A stretch of DNA of 40,437 nucleotides from CAXQRU01 sp964226685 (GCA_964226685.1 CAXQRU010000186.1:1-40437); one strand, 5' to 3'; positions 23,820-32,550 are shown, counted from the stretch's first letter. Numbers and translations: made by a program. Notes: generated by a model from the sequence alone, not told the origin.

Positions 23820-24302
23820 ATGTCAAGGGGCATAAATAAAGTAATTCTCGTTGGTCATCTCGGGCAAGATCCCGAAGTTAAATACATGCCATCTGGAGGC
23901 GCGGTAACCAATATTAGTGTGGCCACTTCTGAGTCTTGGAAGGATAAGCAAACAGGCCAGCAACAAGATCGAACCGAATGGCATCGAGTGGTTTTTTTCA
24001 ACCGTTTAGCAGAGATTGCGGGCGAGTACCTTCGCAAGGGCCGTCAGGTGTATATTGAAGGCTCTTTGCGGACTCGTAAATGGCAAGACCAAGGTGGCCA
24101 AGATCGTTACACAACAGAAATTGTTGCTAGCGAGATGCAAATGTTGGGTGGCGCTAAAGGTGAGGGTGGTTATGACACCGGTATGGCGAATGCTGGCCCA
24201 GCTTATCAGAGCCAACCTCAAAGTCGTCCTCAGCAACAGCCTACAAGGCAGCCTGAGCCCGCCCAGAGCTTCGATAGTTTCGACGACGACATTCCGTTTT
24301 AA
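23820..24302 (+). CDS. ssb: Single-stranded DNA-binding protein
   Basis: Tetrameric OB-fold protein that coats single-stranded DNA in replication and repair. It is 160 residues: OB domain at about 1-112 starting MSRGINKVILVGHLGQDPE, a Gln/Pro-rich linker, and the acidic tip DSFDDDIPF that recruits partner proteins. ATG 23820 has TAGGAG upstream. Two repair or replication proteins that normally bind this tip in other bacteria, exonuclease I (sbcB) and possibly DinG, are encoded further along in this window. Confidence 0.97.
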   Translation: MSRGINKVILVGHLGQDPEVKYMPSGGAVTNISVATSESWKDKQTGQQQDRTEWHRVVFFNRLAEIAGEYLRKGRQVYIEGSLRTRKWQDQGGQDRYTTEIVASEMQMLGGAKGEGGYDTGMANAGPAYQSQPQSRPQQQPTRQPEPAQSFDSFDDDIPF

Positions 24303-24331
24303 TTGATGGTGCCTTAACTGGGGGACTTTGT

Positions 24332-25198
24332 TTGGCTTTAAAAGTAGTATTAACAGATAGCACGTCACCGATGGGTTCGGTGATTGCTTCTGGTTTGGAG
24401 TATCAGAGTTTCAATTCGGTTTTTCTGACGCCAGATAGCCTCGATTGGGCTGATGCGCCCACGGTGGCCGATTGTTTTGCACTCCATCAGCCTGATATCG
24501 TCATTAACTCTGGTCTGCCTTACTTTTCAGCGCCTGATAGTGCCTTTTCGACCTATGCTAAGGCAAGCCAGTCGATCGCTCGCGGTTGTTTGGTAAGAAA
24601 CTCGGTTTGTCTGCAGTTGTCGAGCTTTGAGGTCTATGACGAGAGCCTGCGCCGTCCTGAGGAGGGTGATGAGCCAAATCCTAGCAATGCTCGCGGCCAC
24701 AAGGTCTTGCAGGCTGATCAGGCGATCTCGGCCGTTAATCACTCCATTATCTTACGTTTGGGCTGGCTAGTGGGTGATAAGGGTGAGAACATGTTGTCAT
24801 CCATGGTGAGTCAATTGATTCATGCTCCAGAACAGCCGCTCAATAATCACTTTAAGGGCTCCCCCACCACATACACTGACGTTGCCCGCGTTCTGATCGC
24901 CATGGTAAAGCAAATCGATTGTGGCGCCGATAACTGGGGCGTTATTCATTACTCCGCTGAAGGTTTTACCACGGAGTTCAAATACGCGAGTAAAATTGCG
25001 GATCAGTTGCGCCGGCAAGGTGTGGATGTGCCTGAATTAATTGGTAAAGAGGATGTTGAGTGTGTTCATGTCCCCAATCGCTCAGGGCTTCTCGATTGCG
25101 TCAGAAGCATGGCCAACTTTGGCATCCAGCCAAGGCCCTATGATGGGGGTATCGAGGAAATGGTCAGTGCATACCTCCCTGTAATGCACGAGTCATAA
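24332..25198 (+). CDS. RmlD-like short-chain dehydrogenase homologue, catalytic Tyr missing
   Basis: 288-residue protein resembling dTDP-4-dehydrorhamnose reductase and related extended SDR proteins. The N-terminal strand and turn LKVVLTDSTSPMGSVI give a Rossmann start with a degenerate glycine loop. LQLSSFEVYDES corresponds to the family's STDYVFDG-like strand. The YxxxK catalytic pair is not complete: Lys124 is present but position 120 is Ala. Pro, Asn and acidic residues around it are kept. It may bind a nucleotide sugar or act as a regulatory subunit, like the MAT2B branch, and not as a reductase; this is inference. The start is TTG 24332, supported by GGGGGA 7 bases upstream. No other rml genes are near; it follows ssb by 29 bases and converges with fabB. 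Confidence 0.75.
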   Translation: MALKVVLTDSTSPMGSVIASGLEYQSFNSVFLTPDSLDWADAPTVADCFALHQPDIVINSGLPYFSAPDSAFSTYAKASQSIARGCLVRNSVCLQLSSFEVYDESLRRPEEGDEPNPSNARGHKVLQADQAISAVNHSIILRLGWLVGDKGENMLSSMVSQLIHAPEQPLNNHFKGSPTTYTDVARVLIAMVKQIDCGADNWGVIHYSAEGFTTEFKYASKIADQLRRQGVDVPELIGKEDVECVHVPNRSGLLDCVRSMANFGIQPRPYDGGIEEMVSAYLPVMHES

Positions 25199-25210
25199 CC
25201 TTTTTTGGTT

Positions 25211-26428
25211 TTAAGCTTGGTAGCGCTCTAAAACCAAACAAGCATTGGTGCCACCGAAACCAAAACTGTTCGACAAAACCCTGTCTATTTTGACGTTATC
25301 CAAGCGCTCTTGGACAATCGGCATGCCCTGGGCTTTCTCATCCAGGGTTTCGATATTGGCCGAAGCAGCAATGAATTGATGTTCCATCATGAGCAGTGAG
25401 TAAATAGCCTCTTGCACGCCCGTTGCGCCTAATGAGTGGCCTGTCAGTGACTTGGTCGAGCTGATAGGGGGGATTTTATCTCCAAATACGGAGCGAATCG
25501 CGCCGAGCTCTGCAACATCACCAACGGGTGTGCTGGTGCCGTGAGCATTGATGTAATCAATATCGCCAGAGACAGATTGGGTGGCCATGCGCATGCATCT
25601 TTCTGCGCCTTCTCCTGATGGGGCAACCATATCGTACCCGTCAGAAGTCGCGCCGTAACCGACTATTTCGGCTAAGATATTGGCGCCGCGAGCTTTGGCG
25701 TGCTCAAGTTCTTCAAGCACCAGGCAGCCGCCACCGCCAGCGATAACGAAGCCATCGCGAGCTGCATCATAGGCTCTAGAAGCACTTTCTGGTTTATCAT
25801 TGTAGCCAGTAGAGAGGGCGCCCATCGCATCAAATAGTGAGGTTAGCGTCCAGTGTTCTTCCTCTCCGCCACCGGCAAATACAACATCTTGTTTGCCAAG
25901 CTGGATGAGTTCCATCGCATTACCAATACAGTGAGCGCTGGTTGCGCAGGCAGAAGAGATGGAGTAGTTGGTTCCTTTGATTTTGAAGGGGGTGGCAAGG
26001 CAAGCTGAGGTGGTGCTGCCCATCGTGCGAGTGACTCGATAGGCTCCAACTCGACGAATGCCTTTGTCTCTCAAAACGTCAGCGGCCTCGACTAGGTTAA
26101 GCGAGGAGGCGCCCCCTGAGCCCATGATAATACCTGTGCGCTCATTGGAAACTTCCGCTTCTGTGAGTCCTGATTGAGCGATTGCCTGCTCCATGGATAG
26201 GTAGGCAAACGCTGCGGCATCGCCCATGAATCGGAGCGCTTTGCGATCGATTTGTTCACTCAAATCGATGTCTATGCTACCGGCAATTTGGCTGCGAAAT
26301 TGTTTTTCCGCGTAAGCTGGTTGAAAGGTAATGCCAGATCGTCCTTCTTTTAGGGCAGACAAAACCGTTTGTAAGTTATTCCCTATACAGGAAATGATCC
26401 CCATTCCTGTGACAACAACGCGTCTCAT
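25211..26428 (-). CDS. fabB: 3-oxoacyl-ACP synthase I
   Basis: Condensing enzyme that elongates the cis-3-decenoyl-ACP made by FabA, required for unsaturated fatty acids. It is 405 residues with the catalytic triad Cys161 (SSACATS), His296 (NAHGTSTPVGD) and His331 (TKSLTGHSLGATG). ATG 26428 has AGAGGTC upstream. It lies 42 bases after fabA on the same strand, the classical fabA-fabB operon of gammaproteobacteria that make unsaturated fatty acids anaerobically. Confidence 0.97.
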   Translation of the reverse strand: MRRVVVTGMGIISCIGNNLQTVLSALKEGRSGITFQPAYAEKQFRSQIAGSIDIDLSEQIDRKALRFMGDAAAFAYLSMEQAIAQSGLTEAEVSNERTGIIMGSGGASSLNLVEAADVLRDKGIRRVGAYRVTRTMGSTTSACLATPFKIKGTNYSISSACATSAHCIGNAMELIQLGKQDVVFAGGGEEEHWTLTSLFDAMGALSTGYNDKPESASRAYDAARDGFVIAGGGGCLVLEELEHAKARGANILAEIVGYGATSDGYDMVAPSGEGAERCMRMATQSVSGDIDYINAHGTSTPVGDVAELGAIRSVFGDKIPPISSTKSLTGHSLGATGVQEAIYSLLMMEHQFIAASANIETLDEKAQGMPIVQERLDNVKIDRVLSNSFGFGGTNACLVLERYQA

Positions 26429-26470
26429 AATTGACCTCTAAAAAATAGCGTATAAAAGGATACCATATGG

Positions 26471-27031
26471 TTAAAATGATTCTGTGTTGTTAAATAATCC
26501 AACTCGCAAATCTTTAGCGAAGTAGATGTCCTTGCCATCGACGGAAACTCGACCGTCTGCAATGCCCATGATTAGGCTGCGTTCAATGACTCGTTTTAAA
26601 TTAATGTGGTATGAAACTTTTTTCGCGCTTGGCAGTATTTGCCCTGTGAACTTTACTTCTCCGGCTCCCAGTGCTCGGCCTCGGCCTGGGTTGCCTCTCC
26701 ATGCTAGGAAGAAGCCAACCAATTGCCACATGGCGTCTAGGCCTAGGCAGCCTGGCATCACTGGGTCGCCCGGGAAGTGGCATTGAAAAAACCAAAGATC
26801 GGGGTTTATGTCGAGTTCGGCGACGATTTCACCTTTGCCATATTCGCCTCCAGTGGCCGCAATGTGAGCAATGCGATCAACCATTAGCATGTTGGGTAGA
26901 GGGAGTTGGGCGTTTCCTGGCCCAAACATTTCCCCTCGGCCGCAGGTGAGCAGCTCTTCGTTGGTGTAGCTGGATTTTTGTGTGGCTGGTGGTGTATTCA
27001 CGACAATGTCCCAATCATAAAAAATCGACAT
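26471..27031 (-). CDS. fabA: 3-hydroxydecanoyl-ACP dehydratase/isomerase
   Basis: Dehydrates 3-hydroxydecanoyl-ACP and isomerises trans-2 to cis-3-decenoyl-ACP, the branch point to unsaturated fatty acids. With ATG 27031 it has 186 residues, about 14 more than usual. Catalytic His85 (CHFPGDPVMPG) and Asp99 (LGLDAMWQ) are 14 residues apart, as in E. coli. Family homology begins at SYTNEELLTCGRGEMFG. A GTG at 27001 with GGGA 7 bases upstream would give 176 residues and is a real alternative; a GTG at 27040 is also in frame but has no ribosome-binding site. First gene of the fabAB pair. Confidence 0.95.
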   Translation of the reverse strand: MSIFYDWDIVVNTPPATQKSSYTNEELLTCGRGEMFGPGNAQLPLPNMLMVDRIAHIAATGGEYGKGEIVAELDINPDLWFFQCHFPGDPVMPGCLGLDAMWQLVGFFLAWRGNPGRGRALGAGEVKFTGQILPSAKKVSYHINLKRVIERSLIMGIADGRVSVDGKDIYFAKDLRVGLFNNTESF

Positions 27032-27243
27032 TGTAACCACTTAGGGCGCTATGTCTAGCTTTAAGCGCGCGTTCTGTAGATTTTTTATAAGGCAATGGCT
27101 CGTAACCCATTGATATTTTGAAGATTGATGAATTTAAAGTGCTTTATTGGGAGCTTATGGTTTTTTTGTAGTTGTGTTAAGGTAGCGCACTGATGAATCT
27201 CCGGCTTTTTTGGGGTTGAACGAACACACTAGAGGTTGAGTAA

Positions 27244-28071
27244 ATGATTAAAAAATGTCTTTTTCCTGTGGCGGGTTATGGAACACGTTTTTTGCCCGCG
27301 ACCAAATCGATGCCCAAAGAAATGCTTCCTATTGTCAATAAGCCACTGGTTCAATATGGTGTTGAAGAGGCGCTTGAGGCAGGTTTAACGGAAGTGGGTT
27401 TTGTGACAGGGCGAGGCAAAAGGGCGATCGCTGACCACTTCGACCTAAATTACGAGCTGGAGCATCAAATTCAGGGAACCTCTAAAGAAAAATACTTAGA
27501 TAGCATTCGAGAGGTCATGAATAAAGGCAAGTTCTCCTTTACTCGCCAGACAGAAATGCGAGGTTTAGGGGATGCCATCTTAAACGGCCGGCGTTTGATG
27601 GGTGATGAGCCGTTTGGTGTGGTGTTATCCGATGATCTTTGTATTGCCGAGGAAGATGGGGTATTGCTGCAAATGGTCAAACTCTATCGCCAGTTTCGTT
27701 GCAGTATTGTTGCCATTCAGGAAGTCCCTGACGATCAAATTAGTAAGTTTGGGGTGATTGCCGGCGAAAAGATTAAAGACAATATTTACCAAGTTTCCAA
27801 TATGGTGGAAAAGCCAGCCTTAGAGGATGCACCAAGTAATTTAGCGATTATTGGGCGCTATATTCTGACACCAGATATCTTTGACATTATTGAAAACACG
27901 CCGCCAGGAAAGAATGGTGAAATTCAATTGACCGATGCCCTGCTAACGCAAGCCAAAAATGGTTGTGTGATGGCTTATAAGTTTAAGGGCAGACGTTTTG
28001 ACTGTGGTAGCGTCAGTGGCTTTGTTGAGGCCACTAATTACGTTTATGAAAATATTTACGTTAGCGAGTAG
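27244..28071 (+). CDS. galU: UTP-glucose-1-phosphate uridylyltransferase
   Basis: Makes UDP-glucose from glucose-1-phosphate and UTP. It is 275 residues, typical of the Pseudomonas-type enzyme. The nucleotide-binding loop PVAGYGTRFLPATKSMPKEM opens the protein, and VEKP, GRYIL and KNGEIQLTDAL follow in order. ATG 27244 has AGAGG upstream. Its product is the substrate of ugd at 21306. The next gene, a phosphomannomutase, starts 10 bases downstream, suggesting an operon for sugar-nucleotide precursors. Confidence 0.97.
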   Translation: MIKKCLFPVAGYGTRFLPATKSMPKEMLPIVNKPLVQYGVEEALEAGLTEVGFVTGRGKRAIADHFDLNYELEHQIQGTSKEKYLDSIREVMNKGKFSFTRQTEMRGLGDAILNGRRLMGDEPFGVVLSDDLCIAEEDGVLLQMVKLYRQFRCSIVAIQEVPDDQISKFGVIAGEKIKDNIYQVSNMVEKPALEDAPSNLAIIGRYILTPDIFDIIENTPPGKNGEIQLTDALLTQAKNGCVMAYKFKGRRFDCGSVSGFVEATNYVYENIYVSE

Positions 28072-28080
28072 GAACTTACT

Positions 28081-29448
28081 GTGCCTGTAGAAATAACCTG
28101 TTTTAAAGCTTACGACGTCAGGGGACGAGTGCCCGATCAGCTCAACGAAGAGGTGGCTTATCGCATAGGTCGAGCCTTTGCGACGTTCTTAGAGGCCAAG
28201 CGAGTCGTTGTTGGGCATGATATTCGTCTCACCAGCCCAGAGCTGACGGACGCCTTGATTGATGGCATCACCGATGCCGGTTGTGATGTGCTGCATATCG
28301 GAACCTGTGGCACAGAAGAGGTTTACTTTGCCGCGTTTGATCAGCCTGTTGACGGCGGTATTTGTGTTACCGCTAGCCATAATCCTATTGACTATAACGG
28401 TATGAAGTTTGTGCGCGAGGGGGCTCGTCCGATTAGTGGTGATACGGGTCTGAAGGACATCAAACAGTTGGCTGAAAACGATGCGATGTCTCCCAAGGAA
28501 AAGCCCCCTGGTGAGAAAGGCACGGTAACTCATGTTGACTCCAGGCCAGCCTACATCAAACACTTGTTGAGCTACGTCGATGTGGAGCGCTTACAGCCGC
28601 TAAACATGGTGGTGAACGCTGGCAATGGGGGGGCTGGCTTGGTGTTGGATCAACTTGAGCCGCATTTACCCTTTAAATTTGTGAAAGTTCATCATGAGCC
28701 TGACGGCCATTTCCCTAATGGTATCCCCAATCCGTTGGAAGAGCATAATCGGCCCGCGACGATCGACGCCGTGCAAGCTCATCAGGCTGATTTTGGTATT
28801 GCTTGGGATGGTGATTTTGACCGCTGTTTCTTTTTTGATGAAACGGGGCGGTTTATAGAGGGTTATTATGTGGTCGGTTTGCTGGCTCAGGCCTTTTTGA
28901 AGAAATGCCCAGGCTCTAGTGTCGTTCACGATCCGCGTTTAATCTGGAATACCCAGGCTATTGCTAGTGATTTAGGCGGCAATGCTATTCAGAGCAAGAC
29001 TGGTCACGCCTTTATTAAAGAGCGAATGCGTCTTGAAGATGCCATTTATGGTGGCGAGATGAGCGCACACCATTATTTTCGTGATTTTGCTTATTGCGAC
29101 AGCGGCATGATTCCGTGGCTATTGGTTGCTGAACTAGTCTGCGCCAGCGGCCTGCCATTGTCTAAGTTGGTTGATGAGAGAATGGAAGCCTTCCCCTGTA
29201 GCGGTGAGATTAATCGTCAAGTTCGAGATCCCCAGGCGTTAATCGCTGAAATTGAGGCTATGTATGGCTCTGATGCGCTCGCTGTCGATCATACGGATGG
29301 CTTGTCCGTTGAATTTGATCGTTGGCGCTTTAACTTGCGTATGTCTAATACAGAACCGGTGGTGCGCCTGAACGTCGAGTCTAGAGGTGACAAAGCGCTC
29401 ATGAACGAAAAAACGAGCGATTTGCTTGAGCTTATTAAGGCTCAGTAA
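28081..29448 (+). CDS. Phosphomannomutase (CpsG/ManB type)
   Basis: Interconverts mannose-6-phosphate and mannose-1-phosphate for GDP-mannose synthesis. It is 455 residues, colinear with E. coli CpsG/ManB. The phosphoserine is Ser99 in TASHNPIDYNGMK, the metal loop is DGDFDRCFFFDE, the sugar-binding loop GGEMSAHHYF and the phosphate site SNTEPVVRLNVESRG. The start is GTG 28081 with TAGGAAC upstream. Pseudomonas-type AlgC acts on both glucose and mannose phosphates, so dual specificity is possible. Placed directly after galU. Confidence 0.93.
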   Translation: MPVEITCFKAYDVRGRVPDQLNEEVAYRIGRAFATFLEAKRVVVGHDIRLTSPELTDALIDGITDAGCDVLHIGTCGTEEVYFAAFDQPVDGGICVTASHNPIDYNGMKFVREGARPISGDTGLKDIKQLAENDAMSPKEKPPGEKGTVTHVDSRPAYIKHLLSYVDVERLQPLNMVVNAGNGGAGLVLDQLEPHLPFKFVKVHHEPDGHFPNGIPNPLEEHNRPATIDAVQAHQADFGIAWDGDFDRCFFFDETGRFIEGYYVVGLLAQAFLKKCPGSSVVHDPRLIWNTQAIASDLGGNAIQSKTGHAFIKERMRLEDAIYGGEMSAHHYFRDFAYCDSGMIPWLLVAELVCASGLPLSKLVDERMEAFPCSGEINRQVRDPQALIAEIEAMYGSDALAVDHTDGLSVEFDRWRFNLRMSNTEPVVRLNVESRGDKALMNEKTSDLLELIKAQ

Positions 29449-29513
29449 TTACTGATATGGCGTAGGCTACCAGTTGGTCTATACTCAAATAGTGTATTGA
29501 CTGGAGATAGCCA

Positions 29514-29795
29514 GTGCTTAGAGCATTTATTCTTGTTGGTAGTCTGTTGCTCCTTGTTTCCTGCAAGGATGCTGGGACTTTTGACGCTAGTTACGCAACC
29601 TCAGACGGTCTTATCAAGCTTCAGTTTAATGCTGATGGTACGGTGGTTGAAAGTTCTTCCGGTATGCATCAGGGAACCTTTTCCTATGAGAAAACCGGCA
29701 ACAAAATCGTGATTGATCGTAACGGTCAAAAAGTGGAGTTGGTGATTAGAGGGCAGGAGCTGCTGGGCGCAGGTTCGCCCATGTCTCAGCAGTGA
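29514..29795 (+). CDS. Small predicted lipoprotein
   Basis: 93-residue protein of unknown function. A short signal sequence ends in the lipobox LVSC with Cys17, so it is probably lipidated and anchored in a membrane. The mature part is a likely beta-rich domain: GLIKLQFNADGTVVESSSG, then GTFSYEKTGNKIVIDRNGQK, with the alternating pattern of small antiparallel lipoprotein folds. The start is GTG 29514, with CTGGAG upstream. It follows the phosphomannomutase by 65 bases. Its 3' end overlaps the convergent pgi by 10 bases. Confidence 0.75.
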   Translation: MLRAFILVGSLLLLVSCKDAGTFDASYATSDGLIKLQFNADGTVVESSSGMHQGTFSYEKTGNKIVIDRNGQKVELVIRGQELLGAGSPMSQQ

Positions 29796-31396
29796 TTTTT
29801 TTTGCTCAGTTCTCGAACCAGCCGTTGTGTGGATAGATCCCATGTTGCCTGAGTCTTCCCTTGACTCAAGCCCTCAAAAATTGGCCCGCTCAGTTGTTTG
29901 CCCAGTTCAACCCCCCATTGATCAAAAGGGTTGATCTCCAGCATCACTCCCAGTGTGTAGACCTTGTGTTCGTACATGGCGATGAGCGCACCTAGGTGAA
30001 GAGGGTCTAGTCGCCGCATAATGAGTGTATTGCTGGGCTTGTTACCTGCAATGGCCTTATGTTTGGCCAGCTTTCTAGCCTTTTCAGTGCTCACACCCTG
30101 AGACTTAAGCTCATTGATGGCATCGGCTTCGGTTTTGCCATTCAGTAAGGCCTGTGATTGGCTAATGCAGCAACTCAAGAGTAATTGGTGCTGATGAAGG
30201 TTACTAGTCATGGGTTCTTTGACAGCAATGAAATCTACGGGCACTAATTGCGTACCCTGATGCAAAAGCTGGTGAAAGCTGTGCTGGCCATTGGTGCCCT
30301 CGGTTCCCCAAAGCACGATGCCCGATTTCTTAATGGCTTTGCCCTGAATGTTAACGCTTTTGCCAAGGCTTTCCATGTCCAGCTGTTGTAAGTAGGCCGG
30401 TAATTTTGAAAGTCGTTGAGCATAGGGCAAAATGGCCTGAGATTTAACGTCCCAGAACTGGCTATACCAGTAAGTGATCCAAGCGAGCATAACGGGAATA
30501 TTCTGGGAAAAAGGCTGGCTTCTAAAGTGCTCATCCATGGCGCGGCCACCGGCTAACAGCTTGTTGAAGTGATCCATGCCGATTGCAATCGCAATGGGTA
30601 AGCCGATGGCAGACCAAAGTGAATAGCGTCCGCCAACCCAGTCCCACATGGGAAGAATGTTTTCTCTCTTTATCCCAAAGTTCATCGCAGCATCGATATT
30701 GGCGCTGACGGCAATCATATGTCTGTGCAGCTCGCCAGCCTCGCAACCGGCCTCAAGCAGCCATTGTTTGGCGTAATTGGCGTTGGCCATGGTCTCTAAT
30801 GTTGAAAAGGATTTAGAGGCCACAATAAATAGCGTGGTACCCGGCTCGCAGGTTTTCAGAGTATCTTCAATATCTGCGCCATCAACGTTGGCAACAAAAT
30901 GCACCTCAATGCCGTCTTGTTGGACATTCGATAATGCATGACACACCATCCTAGGCCCTAGATCAGAACCGCCAATACCGATGTGTACAACAGTGCGAAT
31001 AGGTTCTGATTGAAATCCAGGCCAGCGCTTGTGAGTGATGGTCTCAACGATCGTGGCCATTTGAGCGAGGCACTGGCTAACGTGTAGCTCTTGATCGCTA
31101 GCTTGCGAATTTGATCGCAGTGCTGTGTGCAGTGCAGGCCGGTTTTCAGAGGGATTGACGATATCGCCAGTGAATAAACGTTCTATGGCCTCGGGTAGCT
31201 GGCGTTCGTTTGAGTAGGCTTCCAGCGTTTGTAGTGCCTCTCTATTGAGATGATTTTTCGAAAAATCCAAGCTAATGCCGCAACCGTCAAGCCAGAACTT
31301 GTCGGCTCTTTTGGGGTCTTCCTCAAATAGGCGACGAAGGGACCAGCGCCAGTTTTTCTTGAGAAATTTTAAACGCTCTATCGGGCTTGGTTTCAT
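29786..31396 (-). CDS. pgi: Glucose-6-phosphate isomerase
   Basis: Interconverts glucose-6-phosphate and fructose-6-phosphate at the top of glycolysis/gluconeogenesis. It is 536 residues, slightly shorter than the 549 of E. coli. Signatures: HIGIGGSDLGPRM, ASKSFSTLETMANA, and GTEGTNGQHSFHQLLHQG with catalytic Glu and His. It starts 2 bases after ispB with no good ribosome-binding site, so it probably relies on coupling to ispB translation. The product links to mannose and glucose phosphates used by the neighbouring galU and phosphomannomutase. Confidence 0.97.
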   Translation of the reverse strand: MKPSPIERLKFLKKNWRWSLRRLFEEDPKRADKFWLDGCGISLDFSKNHLNREALQTLEAYSNERQLPEAIERLFTGDIVNPSENRPALHTALRSNSQASDQELHVSQCLAQMATIVETITHKRWPGFQSEPIRTVVHIGIGGSDLGPRMVCHALSNVQQDGIEVHFVANVDGADIEDTLKTCEPGTTLFIVASKSFSTLETMANANYAKQWLLEAGCEAGELHRHMIAVSANIDAAMNFGIKRENILPMWDWVGGRYSLWSAIGLPIAIAIGMDHFNKLLAGGRAMDEHFRSQPFSQNIPVMLAWITYWYSQFWDVKSQAILPYAQRLSKLPAYLQQLDMESLGKSVNIQGKAIKKSGIVLWGTEGTNGQHSFHQLLHQGTQLVPVDFIAVKEPMTSNLHQHQLLLSCCISQSQALLNGKTEADAINELKSQGVSTEKARKLAKHKAIAGNKPSNTLIMRRLDPLHLGALIAMYEHKVYTLGVMLEINPFDQWGVELGKQLSGPIFEGLSQGKTQATWDLSTQRLVRELSKKNHC

Positions 31397-31398
31397 AA

Positions 31399-32361
31399 TT
31401 AATGGTTGCGGTTGATGGCAAATAAGGTCAGATCGTCCAGTGCCTTAGCATAGGTTGAGGGCTTCAAAATAGCGAGTTGTGCTCGAGCCTTTGTTGCATG
31501 TTCTTCAGCTTTTTTCTGCGTGTAATCAAGGGCCCCAGTCTTTTGGATGATGGTGATAATGTCCCCAAGCGCTTCACTATTGCCATTCTCAATGGCTGCG
31601 CGGATCAGTTGGCGCTCTGCCTCACTAGAATGATTCATGGCATAAATTAAAGGCAGGGTGGGTTTGCCCTCGGCAAGATCATCGCCCACATTTTTACCCA
31701 TAGTCTCGGCATCGCCTGAATAATCGAGAGCATCATCAACTAACTGAAAAGCGAGACCTAAGTGATAGCCATAGGCGCGGGTTGCCTCGCGGGTGCTTGC
31801 TTGATTGTCAGTGATAATGGCCGCTAACTCACAACCTGCTTCAAAAAGGGCGGCGGTTTTTTTATGAATAACGGTAAGGTAACTCTCCTCGGTGACATCG
31901 GGGTCTTTGGCATTGACCAGTTGCTGAACTTCGCCTTCAGCAATGATATTGGTGGTATTGGAAATCACCGACATGATTTCTATATTTGCCATAGACACCA
32001 TGATTTGAAAGGCCCTGGAATACAAAAAGTCGCCGACTAGAACACTGGGAGCGTTGCCCCATTTGGCATTGGCGGTTAATCGGCCTCTACGCATATTGGA
32101 TACGTCAACCACATCATCGTGTAATAAAGTGGCCGAGTGAATAAACTCGATCGCCGCCGCAATCCGATGGTGTTGCTCGCCCTCATAGCCCAATGCTCTA
32201 GACATCAGCAGCACCAACAATGGGCGCAAACGTTTCCCGCCAGCATCGATTAAGTATTGGCCAATGTTTTCAACTAGGGGAACATCGGAATACAGTTCAT
32301 CTAATATGCGTTGGTTTACGGCTTCAAAATCATCGGCAACGGCTTGGTGAAAGCTCAGCAT
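31399..32361 (-). CDS. ispB: Octaprenyl diphosphate synthase-type polyprenyl synthetase
   Basis: Long-chain trans-prenyl diphosphate synthase making the quinone side chain. It is 320 residues (E. coli 323). The first Asp-rich motif is DDVVD at 82-86 and the second is FQLVDDALDY. GGKRLRP near residue 41 and GDDLAEGKPTLPLIYA are further family marks. Chain length cannot be read with certainty. In many proteobacteria ispB stands beside rplU-rpmA; here it is coupled to pgi. Its promoter with a perfect TTGACA lies 28-56 bases upstream. Confidence 0.93.
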   Translation of the reverse strand: MLSFHQAVADDFEAVNQRILDELYSDVPLVENIGQYLIDAGGKRLRPLLVLLMSRALGYEGEQHHRIAAAIEFIHSATLLHDDVVDVSNMRRGRLTANAKWGNAPSVLVGDFLYSRAFQIMVSMANIEIMSVISNTTNIIAEGEVQQLVNAKDPDVTEESYLTVIHKKTAALFEAGCELAAIITDNQASTREATRAYGYHLGLAFQLVDDALDYSGDAETMGKNVGDDLAEGKPTLPLIYAMNHSSEAERQLIRAAIENGNSEALGDIITIIQKTGALDYTQKKAEEHATKARAQLAILKPSTYAKALDDLTLFAINRNH

Positions 32362-32388
32362 GGCAACTCGGCATCAATTAAAAGGGTG

Positions 32389-32417
32389 ATGCTAGGTGGA
32401 CGAGGCTAAAGTGTCAA
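32389..32417 (-). promoter_or_regulatory. Promoter of ispB-pgi
   Basis: On the minus strand, a perfect TTGACA (32417-32412), a 17-base spacer and TAGCAT (32394-32389). The predicted start is near 32382, about 20 bases before the ispB ATG. Confidence 0.75.
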
Positions 32418-32520
32418 GTTTTAAGGGTGCGCCGCTTGATTGAAGAACTAGCGGATTCTTTGAGTTGTTCGTTATTCAGGTTACGGATTATGAGTAATGA
32501 AGAGCAGATCCTTGCGTATA

Positions 32521-32550
32521 TTGACCTATGAGTAGTTTAGATTAGGTCAA
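32521..32550. promoter_or_regulatory. Inverted repeat upstream of sbcB
   Basis: Perfect 8-bp arms TTGACCTA (32521-32528) and TAGGTCAA (32543-32550) are separated by 14 bases, so the half-sites are 22 bp apart, two helical turns. The spacing suits a dimeric regulator and the element lies 58 bases before the sbcB start, within the ispB/sbcB divergent region. No convincing promoter for sbcB was found beside it. Confidence 0.5.

Noticed and set aside
29796..29812. Poly-T at 29796-29803 as a terminator of the small lipoprotein gene
   Set aside because: No hairpin precedes the T run, and it is inside the 3' end of pgi.
32521..32526. TTGACC as a -35 box for sbcB
   Set aside because: The sequence 16-18 bases downstream (AGGTCA/TAGGTC) does not resemble a -10; it is better explained as an arm of the inverted repeat.
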